Shown piece by piece: positions 27,389 to 37,748 of a stretch of DNA of 37,783 nucleotides. Under the pieces are notes generated by a model, which was given only the letters and a program-made list of their open reading frames with translations, was not told the DNA's origin and ran no database searches. How positions within the stretch are numbered: the first letter of the stretch is position 1; every line of letters starts with the position of its first letter. Position numbers and translations under genes: made by a program. The DNA comes from a virus, in the IMG/VR virus record IMGVR_UViG_3300042332_000335, positions 1-37,783 of that record; one strand, given 5' to 3'.

Positions 27389-29689
27389 TTACGAAAGGTT
27401 CACGGATTTCCAATTATATCCGTTGTGCACCCACAGAACGTTGGTGTTCGCAGCGTTGTTGGTCTGCAGGTACATCGGCACGTTGGTTGGTGGCGCACTG
27501 ACGTTAGTTGGCGCACCGCTTGGCGCTGATGATCCTGCTGGGATGTAAACAAACCCATAGGTCATGGAAGGGCTTCCAGCGGGGCCTTTGATGTCGGTAT
27601 CGACCTGATTCCAAGAGGAACCCTTTACCAGCTTTCCGGTGGTCCCATCGAATAGCGCGAAGTTGTTTGCAGTGGATGACGATGGGCCTGCCACATTACC
27701 CGCTGCGGCAATGCTGATTGTGCCGGAGCCGTTTGTGATCGTGATGTTGGTGCCAGCGGTTAGCGTGGCCTTGTTCAGCGTGCTGCCGGTCGTGTTGCCG
27801 ATCAGGAGCTGGCCGTTGGAGAAGCTGGTCTGCCCGGTTCCCCCGTTGTTCACGCCGAGCGTGCCAGTGATCCCGCTTGAAAGCGAGATCAGCGGAAGGT
27901 CGATGCCCTGAATCGTGGACATGACCACGTTGCTGCCGTCGCCGCGGAGGTACTGACCATTGGTTGCCGATCCTGCGAGATTGGTTATGGCTGCAGCAGC
28001 AGTGGTCGCTCCGGTTCCGCCATTGTCGATATCGAGCGTGCCTCCAAGCGTGATCGTTCCAGAACCCGTCACAGGGCCTCCGGAAGTGGTAAGGCCTGTC
28101 GTACCACCGGACACTCCCACGCTGGTCACAGTGCCGCTGTTACCAGTTGCGTTTAGTGTGCTGTCCGTCATCGACAAATTGGTGCCGAGCGTAATTTCTT
28201 GAACAGCAGCGCCTGTTGAATTGCTTCCCAAAAGTTTAGATCCACCGCTTACGGCTTGAATCTTACTGTAGGTGACCTTGTTGGGTCCGATGGTCGCGGC
28301 AAATGAACCTGTGCCAGAACCTGTCACATCCCCGGTGAGCGTGATCGTCTGGTCGCCTGTGTTGTTGCCGGAGGTAGTGCCCGAGATGTTCGATCCGGCA
28401 ATCGTGCCGGAAGCAGCCACCGATGTGGGCTCGATATTGCCAAGAGTAAGCGAGCCACTGGATACCGATATCCCAGCACCAAGCGTAATCTCATCGACAG
28501 CTCCAGCACTGTTTGCGACACGCCCAAGCAAACGATTTGATGCGCTGACAGTTAGTCCAGAAGCCGTGATGGCACCGCTTGCTGCAGCGCCGAGAGTGGT
28601 GCGCTGATTGGCAGCGCTTGTATCGTCCAGAATGGCCCTGCCAGCCGCGGTACAGGTGATTTCCTCTATCTGACCAGCGCCGGCAGACTGACGGCCTAGA
28701 ATGCGGTCTGTAGCGCTGACGTACTGCATCTTGTCGTAGGTGACAGCCTGCGGGGTAATTGTGGTGGTGATCCGGCCTTCGCCCTGCCCTGTGACATCAC
28801 CCGTCTCAAGAATGTAGTCGCTCGACTCGGTGATAACGAAGTCACCGTTCTCAGCCAGCAACCTATCGCCGCCAAGGATGATCACCTGATCGCCTGTATT
28901 GAATCCTGAGAGGTTCGATCCGGTGACCATAGCGCCTGCGCTGATGGCTCCCGATGCTGCCACGCTGGTGGGCGTAATGGCACCGAGAGACAGCGTGATG
29001 GCCGGCGTGGTTGTGGGATTGGCTACGCTGCCCGAAACGCCGTTTGCGGTGACAACCGATACGCTTGTAACCGTTCCGCTACCAGCCGGTCCCGGTGGGC
29101 CAGCAGGACCTGCAGGACCAGCGGGTCCTTGTGGACCCTGCACGCCGGCACCGCCCTGAGGCTTGGTCATCCCGGTGTCGAGCCGAGTGATCTCAAGTGT
29201 GGTGTAGATCTCGGGCTGTCCGATGTTCGATGCAATACCAAGGCCGTCTGCATGACCGCCGCGCTCAACGTAGTATTCCAGCCGGTAGACGGTGTCCTTG
29301 TGCGGCGTGATGCGCAGGTTCAAGGACACTTCCATGTCTACACTATTGTTTATGTAGAGCGATGGGCCGTACCCGATGACCACCGAGTTGGTCACGTCGT
29401 AGATCCGCAGCCTAGTTCCTTGGGTGTGGTGGAACGGTGCCAATACCTTCACCTGATAATTGCCAGCGGCCACCTTCCACTCATTGGACGCAAGATCAAT
29501 GATCAGGCTATTCGGATCGCTGCTGATGGTGTTGAGCGTTCGGGCTGTCCACACAGCAGCCACCGCTGTGCCGCCTGCGACGTTGTTGTTCTTCACGTCC
29601 TGCAGCACCGCGATCTTTAGCGTGAGGCTGTCGACGTCCTTACGCAGCTTGTTGATCAGGCTGGTGCTGGTTTGTGAATCGTAGCTCAT
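27389..29689 (-). CDS. Large tail fibre with collagen-like and beta repeats (766 aa)
   Basis: In the T7 gene 17 position. Residues 1-40 are helical (LINKLRKDVDSLTLKIAVLQ), suggesting a trimeric coiled-coil anchor. About 45-175 forms a beta domain (NEWKVAAGNYQVKVLAPFHH). A collagen-like Gly-x-Pro stretch (GPQGPAGPAGPAGPPGPAG) follows near 185-205. The long middle repeats elements such as LLGRVANSAGAVDEIT and SGNNTGDQTITLTGDVTGSG at least three times, shared with the fibre at 89-1018. The end (GSSAPSGAPTNVSAPPTNVP...WVHNGYNWKSV) is a probable tip. It most likely recognises the host surface. Confidence 0.85.
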   Translation of the reverse strand: MSYDSQTSTSLINKLRKDVDSLTLKIAVLQDVKNNNVAGGTAVAAVWTARTLNTISSDPNSLIIDLASNEWKVAAGNYQVKVLAPFHHTQGTRLRIYDVTNSVVIGYGPSLYINNSVDMEVSLNLRITPHKDTVYRLEYYVERGGHADGLGIASNIGQPEIYTTLEITRLDTGMTKPQGGAGVQGPQGPAGPAGPAGPPGPAGSGTVTSVSVVTANGVSGSVANPTTTPAITLSLGAITPTSVAASGAISAGAMVTGSNLSGFNTGDQVIILGGDRLLAENGDFVITESSDYILETGDVTGQGEGRITTTITPQAVTYDKMQYVSATDRILGRQSAGAGQIEEITCTAAGRAILDDTSAANQRTTLGAAASGAITASGLTVSASNRLLGRVANSAGAVDEITLGAGISVSSGSLTLGNIEPTSVAASGTIAGSNISGTTSGNNTGDQTITLTGDVTGSGTGSFAATIGPNKVTYSKIQAVSGGSKLLGSNSTGAAVQEITLGTNLSMTDSTLNATGNSGTVTSVGVSGGTTGLTTSGGPVTGSGTITLGGTLDIDNGGTGATTAAAAITNLAGSATNGQYLRGDGSNVVMSTIQGIDLPLISLSSGITGTLGVNNGGTGQTSFSNGQLLIGNTTGSTLNKATLTAGTNITITNGSGTISIAAAGNVAGPSSSTANNFALFDGTTGKLVKGSSWNQVDTDIKGPAGSPSMTYGFVYIPAGSSAPSGAPTNVSAPPTNVPMYLQTNNAANTNVLWVHNGYNWKSVNLS

Positions 29690-32600
29690 TTGGCTTTACG
29701 TCGAAGGATGCGTTGAGCCTCGTCAAGGCTGCTGGCGATGCCTATCAGGCTTCCTGCGGGGCCGTAGAGGCGAAGGGAGCCCTTGGCCTTGCCGGGGAGT
29801 GCACGGTAGCCACCGGTGAATGTGTAGGCACCGGGCATGGCGGAGTCGGGCTGGGGCATCATGTCCGCCGGCATATTGCGGATGGCGATTGCCGCAGCCA
29901 CGCGCCTAGGAGGAACGGCCCACAGGTTCTCCGGGTCGAACCGTTCGATCTCGGTAGCCTTCTTCAGTCGGACAGGATCCTCCATGCCGTCGTACAGCGC
30001 ACCGTAGAGCTTGTAGCCCTTCTCAAACAGGTCCATGGCATCGCGGTGGTCCTTGACGCTACGGCCTGTCGCCATGTCGCCGGCAGGCATATACCGGATA
30101 TCCTCCGATGTAGCCTTGAAGCGCTGCGAGAGCGGGATGACGTTGCCGGCGTCGTCGCGGGTAATGGGGTCGGCGGATTTGATTTGGGTTAAATCCGAAA
30201 CAACGTAGTTTTTGCGTGCAGGTAATGCAGAGATTCCTTCCGCTTTTTGACGAGGAGTCTGATTCAATGCCGGAGCGTTTCTCATCAACAATGTGTCTTT
30301 TGAGAGCAACCTGTCAGGATTGATCGCCACATCATTGAAGTCGCCTTCTTTGATTGTTCCTTTCAAATATACAGGCTCAACAGAACCTCCTTTTGCATAT
30401 CTGTTTGCCTCTTCAAGACTGTCAGTAAACCATTTCAATCCTGAAACATTTTGAATGTTTCGACCATCTTTGCTCCCACGATACACCGGCCCCACCGTGT
30501 ACCCCGCCGCCTTAGCAGCCTCATCGACCATCCGCTGCGCTGCCTTAGTGTCGCCCTGCTGCACCGCGGAGAGGTAGTCGGTGTCGGAGGGCATATATCT
30601 GACCTGCCCCATCGACTCTTGTTGGCCGGGTATCGACTTCTCGACAGGAAAGTCAGTCATCTGCTGACTCAGAATCTTATGCTTCAGCTCTGGGTAGGCC
30701 ACGTCCACCACTTGGTAGTGAGTCATCTTAGTGACGGGTTTTCCTTTGAGCACGTAGTCGTATGACAGGTGCGTCGGAACACCTGCCTGCTGCCCCGTCA
30801 ATATCGGGTCAGAATCTGAAATTGGATCAATACGAATGATACCTACAGCAGCACCAGTTGGTACATTCTTGAAGGCTGGCTCTTCGATTGAATCAACAAT
30901 CTTGATGGCATCAGGAAAACCAGCCTTGGACATCTTCTGCGAAAGCAGTGACTGATAGGCGATTTTCTCTCCTGCCTTGGTCGTTGTCTTAGACTTTTGG
31001 AAGTACGTTGAAGCACGCTTCTGCTGCGGCATCGAAACGATGTCATTGAACGCTTGGTCGAGCGTCTTCCATGTTTCAATGTGATCGGTGCGTAGCTTTG
31101 AGTCTGGATGCTTTGCGTACTTCTTTCTGACGGCATTCAGTTCACGCAAAGCCTTGGACTCCTTCATTGATCCATTGGCAACGCTCTCTTTCAAGTCGTT
31201 GAACCAGATGTGCGAGAACGTCTTATTTCCGATGACGTTTCCTTCCTGCATCAGCACCAGCTTGACGTATCCATTGTTAGCTGCCGCTCGACGCGCAACA
31301 CCGCGAGCAGTTCCGGTGCTGTTGAATGCCCAAACAACGCCATTTGCGAGGTTCTCCTTGATGGCCGGATAGAACATCCCGCCTTGCAAGTCGATGCCCT
31401 TGTATTTACCGACACGCATCCGATCAATGTGGATCGCTGCAATGGTTTTGGTGTCTGCAGCAATCTGCTTTTTGATTGCGTCGGTAACGCTTGGGAATGC
31501 GTCACGATTGATCTCAGGCATGAACCTGAGTTCAGGTGATTCATCCCATTTGATCGGTGTTCCCTGAAGCGGAAGAGATTCGACATCCGAGTCCGGTGCC
31601 GGAGTGCCCGGTTCAACCGTCTCGTCTGGAGTGCGAACTACATCCCCCGCTTGTCGAACCGCCCCGAGTTCTTGCCGGCCTTCTTCTCGGCCTTGCGTGC
31701 GACCGACAGCGCTATCGCCACGGCCTGCTTCTGCGGTTTGCCGGACTTCATCTCGCGCCGGATATTGCTGCTGACCGACTTCTGGCTGTAGCCTTGCTTG
31801 AGTGGCATCTGCTTTCCTTTCTGCTTGGGTTTGGGTGTCGTAGATCCCGATCAGCTTGCCGTCGGGACCGTAGAGCTTGTGCTTGGCTCCGCTGATGATG
31901 CGGTAGCCTTCATCGGAGTTGATGACCGACTTGTCGCCAATGGTTTCGGCAGGCATCCAGCGTTGCTTTGAGAGCTGGATGGCGTCCTCCGAGATACGGG
32001 CTCGGAAGTCCATCGGAGACATGGATCCGATGCGGTCTAGGCGGAGGTCGCGCACGAACTTGCGACCGCCCTTCTCCTGTGCGTTTACGAAGTCGCCGAG
32101 GAATCGGGCCTTGGCATCACCGAATATCTCGTAGGACCGACGGGCACCTTCCTTCTGGTCGAGGTTGGTGAAGTACTTCGCCAAGTCGGCCATGAAGCCG
32201 TCGGTGTTGTTCCAGAGGCCACCGATACTTCCGTCCTTGGTCAGTTCCTTGGTCAGAGCATTACGCACCTTGGTGATGTCGATCACCTTGACCAGCGGGT
32301 TGTCTGCCTTGGAGAGGTAGAAGGCATACGGCAGCACCTCGCGCTCGCTGACACGAATGCCGCTGTCGTACTTCGGAGAGTACTTCTTGGTGATCCGGTT
32401 GTACGCACGCTTGAGCGCTGCGCTATAGACCACGTGAATGCTATTGCCGGCATCCATGGCCGCATTGACTCCCCGGATCTTGTCCTTCATCCGGCTGCTG
32501 ATCGACTGGGACTGATCAATGGCAGACAACTGCTCGGGACTGAATCGTCCCATGAATGCACCATCGACCACACGGGCTCCCGGGATGTTCTCGGCAATGG

Positions 32601-34794
32601 AACGCAAGGAACTCATGTCCTTGTCGTCGCGTGCCCGAATCTCATCAGTAGACAGGTTTCTGATCGTGCCATCGGGCATCTGCTCGGCCACACCCATGTC
32701 TACCAGCTCCCGACCTGCAAGCGGGTTGGCAACGTCTTCCGGTTTCAGGACACGTCCGCCCTGTTCCGACTCCAGCATGATCTTCTCATCAAGCCGTTTC
32801 CGAGCGCGCAACAGGTCGCGCAGCATGGCGTTCACCTGAGGCGAGGCCTGCTTCAAATCAGGGAACAGCACCGAGTCGGTGGGCTTCACACCAAACGTGC
32901 GCTCAATCGACGCTGCAGCGTTTGCAATAGCCTTGCTGGCATTCTGCGTCAGAGCAGCGTCCAGAAGCTGTCTGCTAAGGCCGGTGAAGCCCTTCAGCAT
33001 TGCGTCCGGCTTCTGACCGGCAATCAACGCTGCGAAGTGTTCCGCGGCCAACTCAGAGGCGATGTAGTCCGCCTTCTTGTTGATGGTGTCGAACTGGGCC
33101 AGCTCATCGGCTCGCTGTTTGTTTCCAGCAGCCAGCTTGTCTCGGTACTCGTTGAACCGAGCCTCAATCTCGGCATCGTTGAATACGCCATCGGCCAGCT
33201 TGCGGATGACGTCTCCCTCCTGAATCCAACGGCCCACTAGAGCGTTCTTGATCTCGGTGGCACCACCGGAGAGCTGCTGGCTCTTCTCAAGCGCATGGAA
33301 CAGCTCGTGACCGAGAGTGTACAACGGGCTGTCGCCTTTGCCTTTCCCGAGTATGTCGGCATTGATGACGATGGTCGGGCGGTCGCCAATCTCGACCTGA
33401 ACGCCACGGGCTCGGCCCTTGTACTGATCAACAAAGTCAGCGTCCGAAAGGTACCGGATGTCGATGTCGCCAAACTGGCCTTTCACCAGATCACCGACGT
33501 CCATGAGCGCCGATGCGGTATCGACGCCGTGCGCATCTCGGACACGCTCAAACAGCGCCTTGGTAGTCGGGTCCTGCTGGGCATCAATGAAGCGCCCCAA
33601 GTCGCCAGCACGGGCTTCCTTGGCGGCAGCGCCGGTGAGCTTCTGGTACATCCGGCCACCGAGAGCACCGGCTGCACCCTGAACACCGCCAGAACCTAGG
33701 CCTGCAGCAGCCCCTTCTTCACCACCGGACAAATAGCCCAAGCCTGTACCAATGGCTGCGCCTTCAATACCTCCAGCGATACTCCTCAGTGAGGCATCCA
33801 AGGCAGCGTCACCGCCGTACTGCCCGACCACGCCGAGCATACGCTGGCGCAGGTTTGCGCCCGGGGCAGCACCGATGGCTTCCAGTGGCCCGATGCGCGA
33901 TGGCTGGGTCATCAGGTTCTCGCCAGCACGGGCCAGTGCCTCGCCGGCCTCGCGTGCGGTACGGATGCCTGCGGGAATGGCAGCGAAGGCAGCGGCCTCG
34001 GGAGCGATACCGAGAGCGCCGGCGATACCGGCAGTGGCCGCGGTGCTACGGAGCGCTTCAGGAGCCATTCCAAGCGCTTCCGCTGTCATACGCTCGGCAG
34101 CACCGGCAACGCGCTCCAGAGGCCTTGCAGCGCCGGCAATGGCGCGTCCTGCGAGTTGAGTGCCTTTACCGACTGCGCGGGTGGCGAGTTTGCCTGTCCC
34201 AAGGATTTCACCAACGCCGGGTACGAACAGCGTCGGGTCAAGAATCATTGAGACTCCCTGCACGTACTCCGGATTGGTGTACTCAGGTGGAACAACGAGA
34301 CCTTCTTCACCTCGTTCCAAACGGGCGGTGGTGTTTGCGAAGTCTCGGGCCTCAAGGAACTGCTGGTAGCGGGACTCAGGCGTGCCGGTGCCTGCAACCA
34401 GATCCTTGAACTTAAAGAGTGCTGACGATGGATCCTGAGACTGAGCAGCCAGTCCGTAAAGCTGGCGAGTTCCTTGAGCAAATCCCTCTAGGTAGTTCAG
34501 TGGGTTTGCTGCAGCGCCTTGAGCGCCTTGAGAAACAGCGCCACCGATCATTCCAATGGCAGCATCAGCGGCCTGCGCGGCGGTGTTGATCCAGTCGGTC
34601 TGCTTGTTCTTAGAGTACTCCTCGTACTTCAAGTAGTCTGCCTGCGTTGGCTTGAAAGCAGGATCCTGCATCGCCAGCGAGATGTCCTCGCCGGTTGCCG
34701 GGAACTGGTCGGCAAGAATGCGTTGCGCTTCGTTTTTGCTGACCGAGTCAGGAAACTCGACAACCTGAGCACCGACCTGCACCTGATATGGCAT
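29686..34794 (-). CDS. Giant polyvalent internal virion protein: metallopeptidase and ART-like modules (1702 aa)
   Basis: It occupies the T7 gp16 position and is probably ejected with DNA. Residues about 130-400 are Gly/Ala-rich, hydrophobic-helical. H496-E497-x-x-H500 in [10 protein letters not shown] is a zincin-type HExxH metallopeptidase motif. Residues about 1400-1530 match the ADP-ribosyltransferase-like module of polyvalent proteins ([50 protein letters not shown]). R-[WFY]-M-P occurs at 945, 1090, 1399 and 1567, at module borders. Copies of an LYGPxGxLIGI module lie near 945-1000 and 1639-1702. Starts at ATG 34794, 4 bases after the upstream stop. Confidence 0.8.
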   Translation of the reverse strand: MPYQVQVGAQVVEFPDSVSKNEAQRILADQFPATGEDISLAMQDPAFKPTQADYLKYEEYSKNKQTDWINTAAQAADAAIGMIGGAVSQGAQGAAANPLNYLEGFAQGTRQLYGLAAQSQDPSSALFKFKDLVAGTGTPESRYQQFLEARDFANTTARLERGEEGLVVPPEYTNPEYVQGVSMILDPTLFVPGVGEILGTGKLATRAVGKGTQLAGRAIAGAARPLERVAGAAERMTAEALGMAPEALRSTAATAGIAGALGIAPEAAAFAAIPAGIRTAREAGEALARAGENLMTQPSRIGPLEAIGAAPGANLRQRMLGVVGQYGGDAALDASLRSIAGGIEGAAIGTGLGYLSGGEEGAAAGLGSGGVQGAAGALGGRMYQKLTGAAAKEARAGDLGRFIDAQQDPTTKALFERVRDAHGVDTASALMDVGDLVKGQFGDIDIRYLSDADFVDQYKGRARGVQVEIGDRPTIVINADILGKGKGDSPLYTLGHELFHALEKSQQLSGGATEIKNALVGRWIQEGDVIRKLADGVFNDAEIEARFNEYRDKLAAGNKQRADELAQFDTINKKADYIASELAAEHFAALIAGQKPDAMLKGFTGLSRQLLDAALTQNASKAIANAAASIERTFGVKPTDSVLFPDLKQASPQVNAMLRDLLRARKRLDEKIMLESEQGGRVLKPEDVANPLAGRELVDMGVAEQMPDGTIRNLSTDEIRARDDKDMSSLRSIAENIPGARVVDGAFMGRFSPEQLSAIDQSQSISSRMKDKIRGVNAAMDAGNSIHVVYSAALKRAYNRITKKYSPKYDSGIRVSEREVLPYAFYLSKADNPLVKVIDITKVRNALTKELTKDGSIGGLWNNTDGFMADLAKYFTNLDQKEGARRSYEIFGDAKARFLGDFVNAQEKGGRKFVRDLRLDRIGSMSPMDFRARISEDAIQLSKQRWMPAETIGDKSVINSDEGYRIISGAKHKLYGPDGKLIGIYDTQTQAERKADATQARLQPEVGQQQYPARDEVRQTAEAGRGDSAVGRTQGREEGRQELGAVRQAGDVVRTPDETVEPGTPAPDSDVESLPLQGTPIKWDESPELRFMPEINRDAFPSVTDAIKKQIAADTKTIAAIHIDRMRVGKYKGIDLQGGMFYPAIKENLANGVVWAFNSTGTARGVARRAAANNGYVKLVLMQEGNVIGNKTFSHIWFNDLKESVANGSMKESKALRELNAVRKKYAKHPDSKLRTDHIETWKTLDQAFNDIVSMPQQKRASTYFQKSKTTTKAGEKIAYQSLLSQKMSKAGFPDAIKIVDSIEEPAFKNVPTGAAVGIIRIDPISDSDPILTGQQAGVPTHLSYDYVLKGKPVTKMTHYQVVDVAYPELKHKILSQQMTDFPVEKSIPGQQESMGQVRYMPSDTDYLSAVQQGDTKAAQRMVDEAAKAAGYTVGPVYRGSKDGRNIQNVSGLKWFTDSLEEANRYAKGGSVEPVYLKGTIKEGDFNDVAINPDRLLSKDTLLMRNAPALNQTPRQKAEGISALPARKNYVVSDLTQIKSADPITRDDAGNVIPLSQRFKATSEDIRYMPAGDMATGRSVKDHRDAMDLFEKGYKLYGALYDGMEDPVRLKKATEIERFDPENLWAVPPRRVAAAIAIRNMPADMMPQPDSAMPGAYTFTGGYRALPGKAKGSLRLYGPAGSLIGIASSLDEAQRILRRKAK

Positions 34795-34797
34795 AGA

Positions 34798-36489
34798 TTA
34801 TTCGAACTTTTGGGTCACAGTATTCCAACGACGAATACCGCCAGAGGCAGGTACTGTGGATTGCTGTTTTGGATTTAAGACCTCAAGTCCAAGCGCCTTT
34901 GCCTTGGTTTCAATTCCATTTCCAGCACGCTCCAAAAGCGACTTGAGCGCCTTGATGTTTGACGATTGCAGCGAAAAAATCCGAGTCGGATTCGGAACGA
35001 TGGTCTTCAGGATCTCTCGATCTGGTTCAGTAACAGTTCCGGGGCCAAGGACTTCCAATCGCAATGCGCCTTGAGCGCCAATTGCCAATTGCTCGGCCTC
35101 GGCCTTGATCTCAGGCGTTTGTTGTTGAGCTTTGCCCAATTGAGCTATCTCAATCAGTCGACTGATGCTGCGACGGCTATCCAGCACGTTTGAATACTGC
35201 TCTCTAAACTCTTTTGCTTCCGCCTCGGTAGGTGCCTGTCCTCGGAACTCAGGAGAATTGATGGTGAGTCCGCGCACCTTTAAAATGTCTCCAATGTCAG
35301 TCTTCGGATTAGGAACGAACTGTTCCTTGTCTCCGAATCTTACAACAGACCCAATGCCACCAACCTGTTCAATGGTGGTCGGCCTGCGCTGACCAACCCT
35401 CTCAAGGATCTGCGGAACCATTGCAATCGTCTCCGGTGTTGCTCCCTGCTGAATCAGGTACTGCGTCAGCCTCTTGGACTGATCCTCGTAGCTGATCGGC
35501 ACTTGCGTCGGGACGTTGCGTGTAATGGTCTCAGGAGGCTGCTGGATAGGCTGCGCCTGCTGTCCGGGCTGCAGCATACGCGGCGCAATCGTCTGCAACG
35601 CAGGAGAGCGGGACATGATCCCAGCCTGCTGCATAGCCGCTTGAGATTCGGCAAGCTGCTGCTGCTGGAGACGGGTGTTGGCCTCGACTCGTGCAGCGGC
35701 ATCAATCGGAGACTCAACACGAGGAGTCGGCCTACCGGGGAACGGAAACACAGGAGGATACGATGCCTGCAGCTCAGGAGACACATTCAACGCATTTGCC
35801 TGTCTTCCAAGATCGGCACCGTACTGCTGAAGCTGTTGCGCGGCTTGACCGTATCGACCCATGAAGTATCGGGCAGCGGTAGCCTCGGCCTGAGATGGGG
35901 TAGCCTGAACGGCAGGAGTCGATACACCCGGCATTGGCGGGAACTCAATCGTATCGGTGACCTGCTGCATCTGCGTGGTCGTGGTGGGCTGTTCCAATCC
36001 GTACCGGATAGCCTCAGTGAGGATGCCCTGCTGTTTGCGCTTATTAGCGGCTTCTTCCAACTGAAACGCACCGAGAGCCAACTGCTGGCGGGTGGCCTCG
36101 TCGGTAAGTTCCCGAGCACGCTGCTTATCAGCCCGATCCAAGAAGAACTCGGCATTGAGCAATGCGGCCTTCTTCTGCGGTGTCGACATCGAACCAAACT
36201 TCTTGATGTCGCCTAGGATCTTCGACTCAGGGCTGCGCTCGTCCATCACGTTGCCTGACTGGGCCATGCTCTGCAGGTACGGAGCCAGCGACTCCAGACG
36301 CTGAGTAAGGAACTCGCTCTCGGCCTTGTTCTGCCCATAGCGCTGCAGCGACTCGCCAATGGCATTGCCGATCTGCTGGATGCCTTGGCCGATGTTGCGA
36401 CCCGATTGGGCGTATGCCTCGATGAAACCGGAAGGAACGGCAGAAGGTCCGCCGCCTTGGTAGCCTGCTGAATAGCCGTATTGTGCCAT
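34798..36489 (-). CDS. Internal virion protein, gp15-like by position (563 aa)
   Basis: A large Gln/Ala-rich, mostly helical protein with a Gly-rich start (YGYSAGYQGGGPSAVPSG). Gln-rich stretches (TRLQQQQLAESQAAMQQAG) fill the centre, and the C-terminal ~200 residues contain EFREQYSNVLDSRRSISRLI and IFSLQSSNIKALKSLLERAG. It lies between two other internal virion candidates, matching T7 gp14-gp15-gp16 order, so it is likely ejected with the genome to help form the channel. Sequence similarity to T7 proteins is not visible, so the assignment rests on order and composition. Confidence 0.65.
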   Translation of the reverse strand: MAQYGYSAGYQGGGPSAVPSGFIEAYAQSGRNIGQGIQQIGNAIGESLQRYGQNKAESEFLTQRLESLAPYLQSMAQSGNVMDERSPESKILGDIKKFGSMSTPQKKAALLNAEFFLDRADKQRARELTDEATRQQLALGAFQLEEAANKRKQQGILTEAIRYGLEQPTTTTQMQQVTDTIEFPPMPGVSTPAVQATPSQAEATAARYFMGRYGQAAQQLQQYGADLGRQANALNVSPELQASYPPVFPFPGRPTPRVESPIDAAARVEANTRLQQQQLAESQAAMQQAGIMSRSPALQTIAPRMLQPGQQAQPIQQPPETITRNVPTQVPISYEDQSKRLTQYLIQQGATPETIAMVPQILERVGQRRPTTIEQVGGIGSVVRFGDKEQFVPNPKTDIGDILKVRGLTINSPEFRGQAPTEAEAKEFREQYSNVLDSRRSISRLIEIAQLGKAQQQTPEIKAEAEQLAIGAQGALRLEVLGPGTVTEPDREILKTIVPNPTRIFSLQSSNIKALKSLLERAGNGIETKAKALGLEVLNPKQQSTVPASGGIRRWNTVTQKFE

Positions 36490-36492
36490 AAG

Positions 36493-37347
36493 TTAGCGTC
36501 CACCAAACAGTTTACCGAAACCACCAGCGGATCCAGCTCCGCTGAATATTCCTCCACCGATGCTTCCAAGAGCACCGAGGCCACCACCGATCAGGCCTGA
36601 AGTAGCAGAAGCACCAGCAGCGTTTGCCGCCATCTGCGCCTGCTGGTTTCCGCCGTAGATGTTGGCAGCGTAGGCACTCTCAGGATTGAACAACTGGCCG
36701 GGGTTGAAGCCTTGAGCCTGCCCGAGGAATCCCTGAGATCCGGCAAAAGCCTGCGACGGGCGACCGAGCACCTGTTGGAAGACGTCGCCGTAAACGCCCT
36801 GACCGGCCTGCAGTGCGCCCATGGCCTGCTGCTGGCGTTGCTGTTGCAATCCAGCACCGACCATCTGCGAGCGCAGCGCCTCTTGGAACGCGGCATTCGG
36901 GCTCTGGGCAATGCCACGAGCAGAGGAGGCCATACGGGCCTGCTGCTGGGCCGCACGCTGCTGCTCGGGCGTCAACTGACTACCGGCCAACAGGCCAGAT
37001 GTGGCGTTGCGTGCGAGAATATCAGCGATCTGCGTCTGTTCTGGCGCAAAGCCCTGAATCGCAGCACGAGCTTGAGGCCCGAGCTTGGCAATGTCGGCAA
37101 TGTCACCGGCACGGGAGGCAGCACGACTTGCGGCCTCGACCTGCCCCATGGTGGGCGCAATCTGATCGCGGTAGAGCGCCAGAAGCTCGGGGGTAGCCTG
37201 TCGCACCAAGTCCAACTGCAGCGCTTGGTACTTGGGCGCAAACTGGGCTTCCGCGGCATAGCGCTGCGGTGCCAGCTCAAGCTGGGTACGGAGCGTGTCC
37301 GCGGTCTCTTGGGCGTAGTTGCGTGGTGCTGGTGCGTCTACTGTCAT
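36493..37347 (-). CDS. Internal virion protein, gp14-like by position (284 aa)
   Basis: An Ala/Gln-rich helical protein (QETADTLRTQLELAPQRYAA, AAEAQFAPKYQALQLDLVRQ) that ends in a Gly-rich, mildly hydrophobic tail (GLIGGGLGALGSIGGGIFSG). Such tails are typical of ejection proteins that insert in membranes. It overlaps the GNAT gene stop as ATGA. The order GNAT, Gly-tail protein, Gln-rich protein, polyvalent giant matches T7 genes 13-16. Confidence 0.7.
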   Translation of the reverse strand: MTVDAPAPRNYAQETADTLRTQLELAPQRYAAEAQFAPKYQALQLDLVRQATPELLALYRDQIAPTMGQVEAASRAASRAGDIADIAKLGPQARAAIQGFAPEQTQIADILARNATSGLLAGSQLTPEQQRAAQQQARMASSARGIAQSPNAAFQEALRSQMVGAGLQQQRQQQAMGALQAGQGVYGDVFQQVLGRPSQAFAGSQGFLGQAQGFNPGQLFNPESAYAANIYGGNQQAQMAANAAGASATSGLIGGGLGALGSIGGGIFSGAGSAGGFGKLFGGR

Positions 37348-37748
37348 AGGTGCTTGGATGCCACTCTATAGATCGGCATTGATCCTTTCGGATAGGTGGT
37401 CAGTTTTCCGTTGCGATACCCGATGGCCGGGAGAATTGCGCTTTCCGGCCTGTCGTGAAAGAACTTAGCCGCCACCGCCATTGCGAATACGGCGCAGTCG
37501 GCAGCGAACTGGTGCCAGTACCAGTGGTCGCCATTGGGGTCGCTGGCCTGCCACGTCCATGGCTTAGGCTCCGGACCAATCTGACGCCAGCCTACAAGCA
37601 CGGCAACCACCTGCTCGTCCTGAGTGGCGATCTTGAGCGTGCCCTGCTGCGCATGAAACAGCACGTAGTCCTCCAGCGCCTCCCGGGTCCAGCCTTGGAA
37701 GCTGTCGGGGAGCTTGCGGAGGAGGTAGTCTGTGATCTGGGGGATCAA
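37344..37748 (-). CDS. GNAT-fold protein, T7 gp13-like internal virion protein (134 aa)
   Basis: An acetyltransferase-type fold is suggested by the beta-strand with VVAVLVGWR, the aromatic segment KPWTWQASDPNGDHWYWHQF, AVFAMAVAAKFF and the final strand with LTTYPKG. T7 gp13 has a related GNAT-like fold and sits at the same place after gene 12. The start is TTG, in a TTGA overlap with the fibre stop. Part of the gene is repeated at the window's left end. The enzyme activity may be lost; no canonical acetyl-CoA motif (R/QxxGxG/A) is visible. Confidence 0.65.
   Translation of the reverse strand: MIPQITDYLLRKLPDSFQGWTREALEDYVLFHAQQGTLKIATQDEQVVAVLVGWRQIGPEPKPWTWQASDPNGDHWYWHQFAADCAVFAMAVAAKFFHDRPESAILPAIGYRNGKLTTYPKGSMPIYRVASKHL

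Noticed and set aside
29092-29160. Short tandem repeat that could be mistaken for a CRISPR or minisatellite
   Set aside because: It encodes the collagen-like Gly-Pro-Ala stretch of the fibre; there are no unique spacers.
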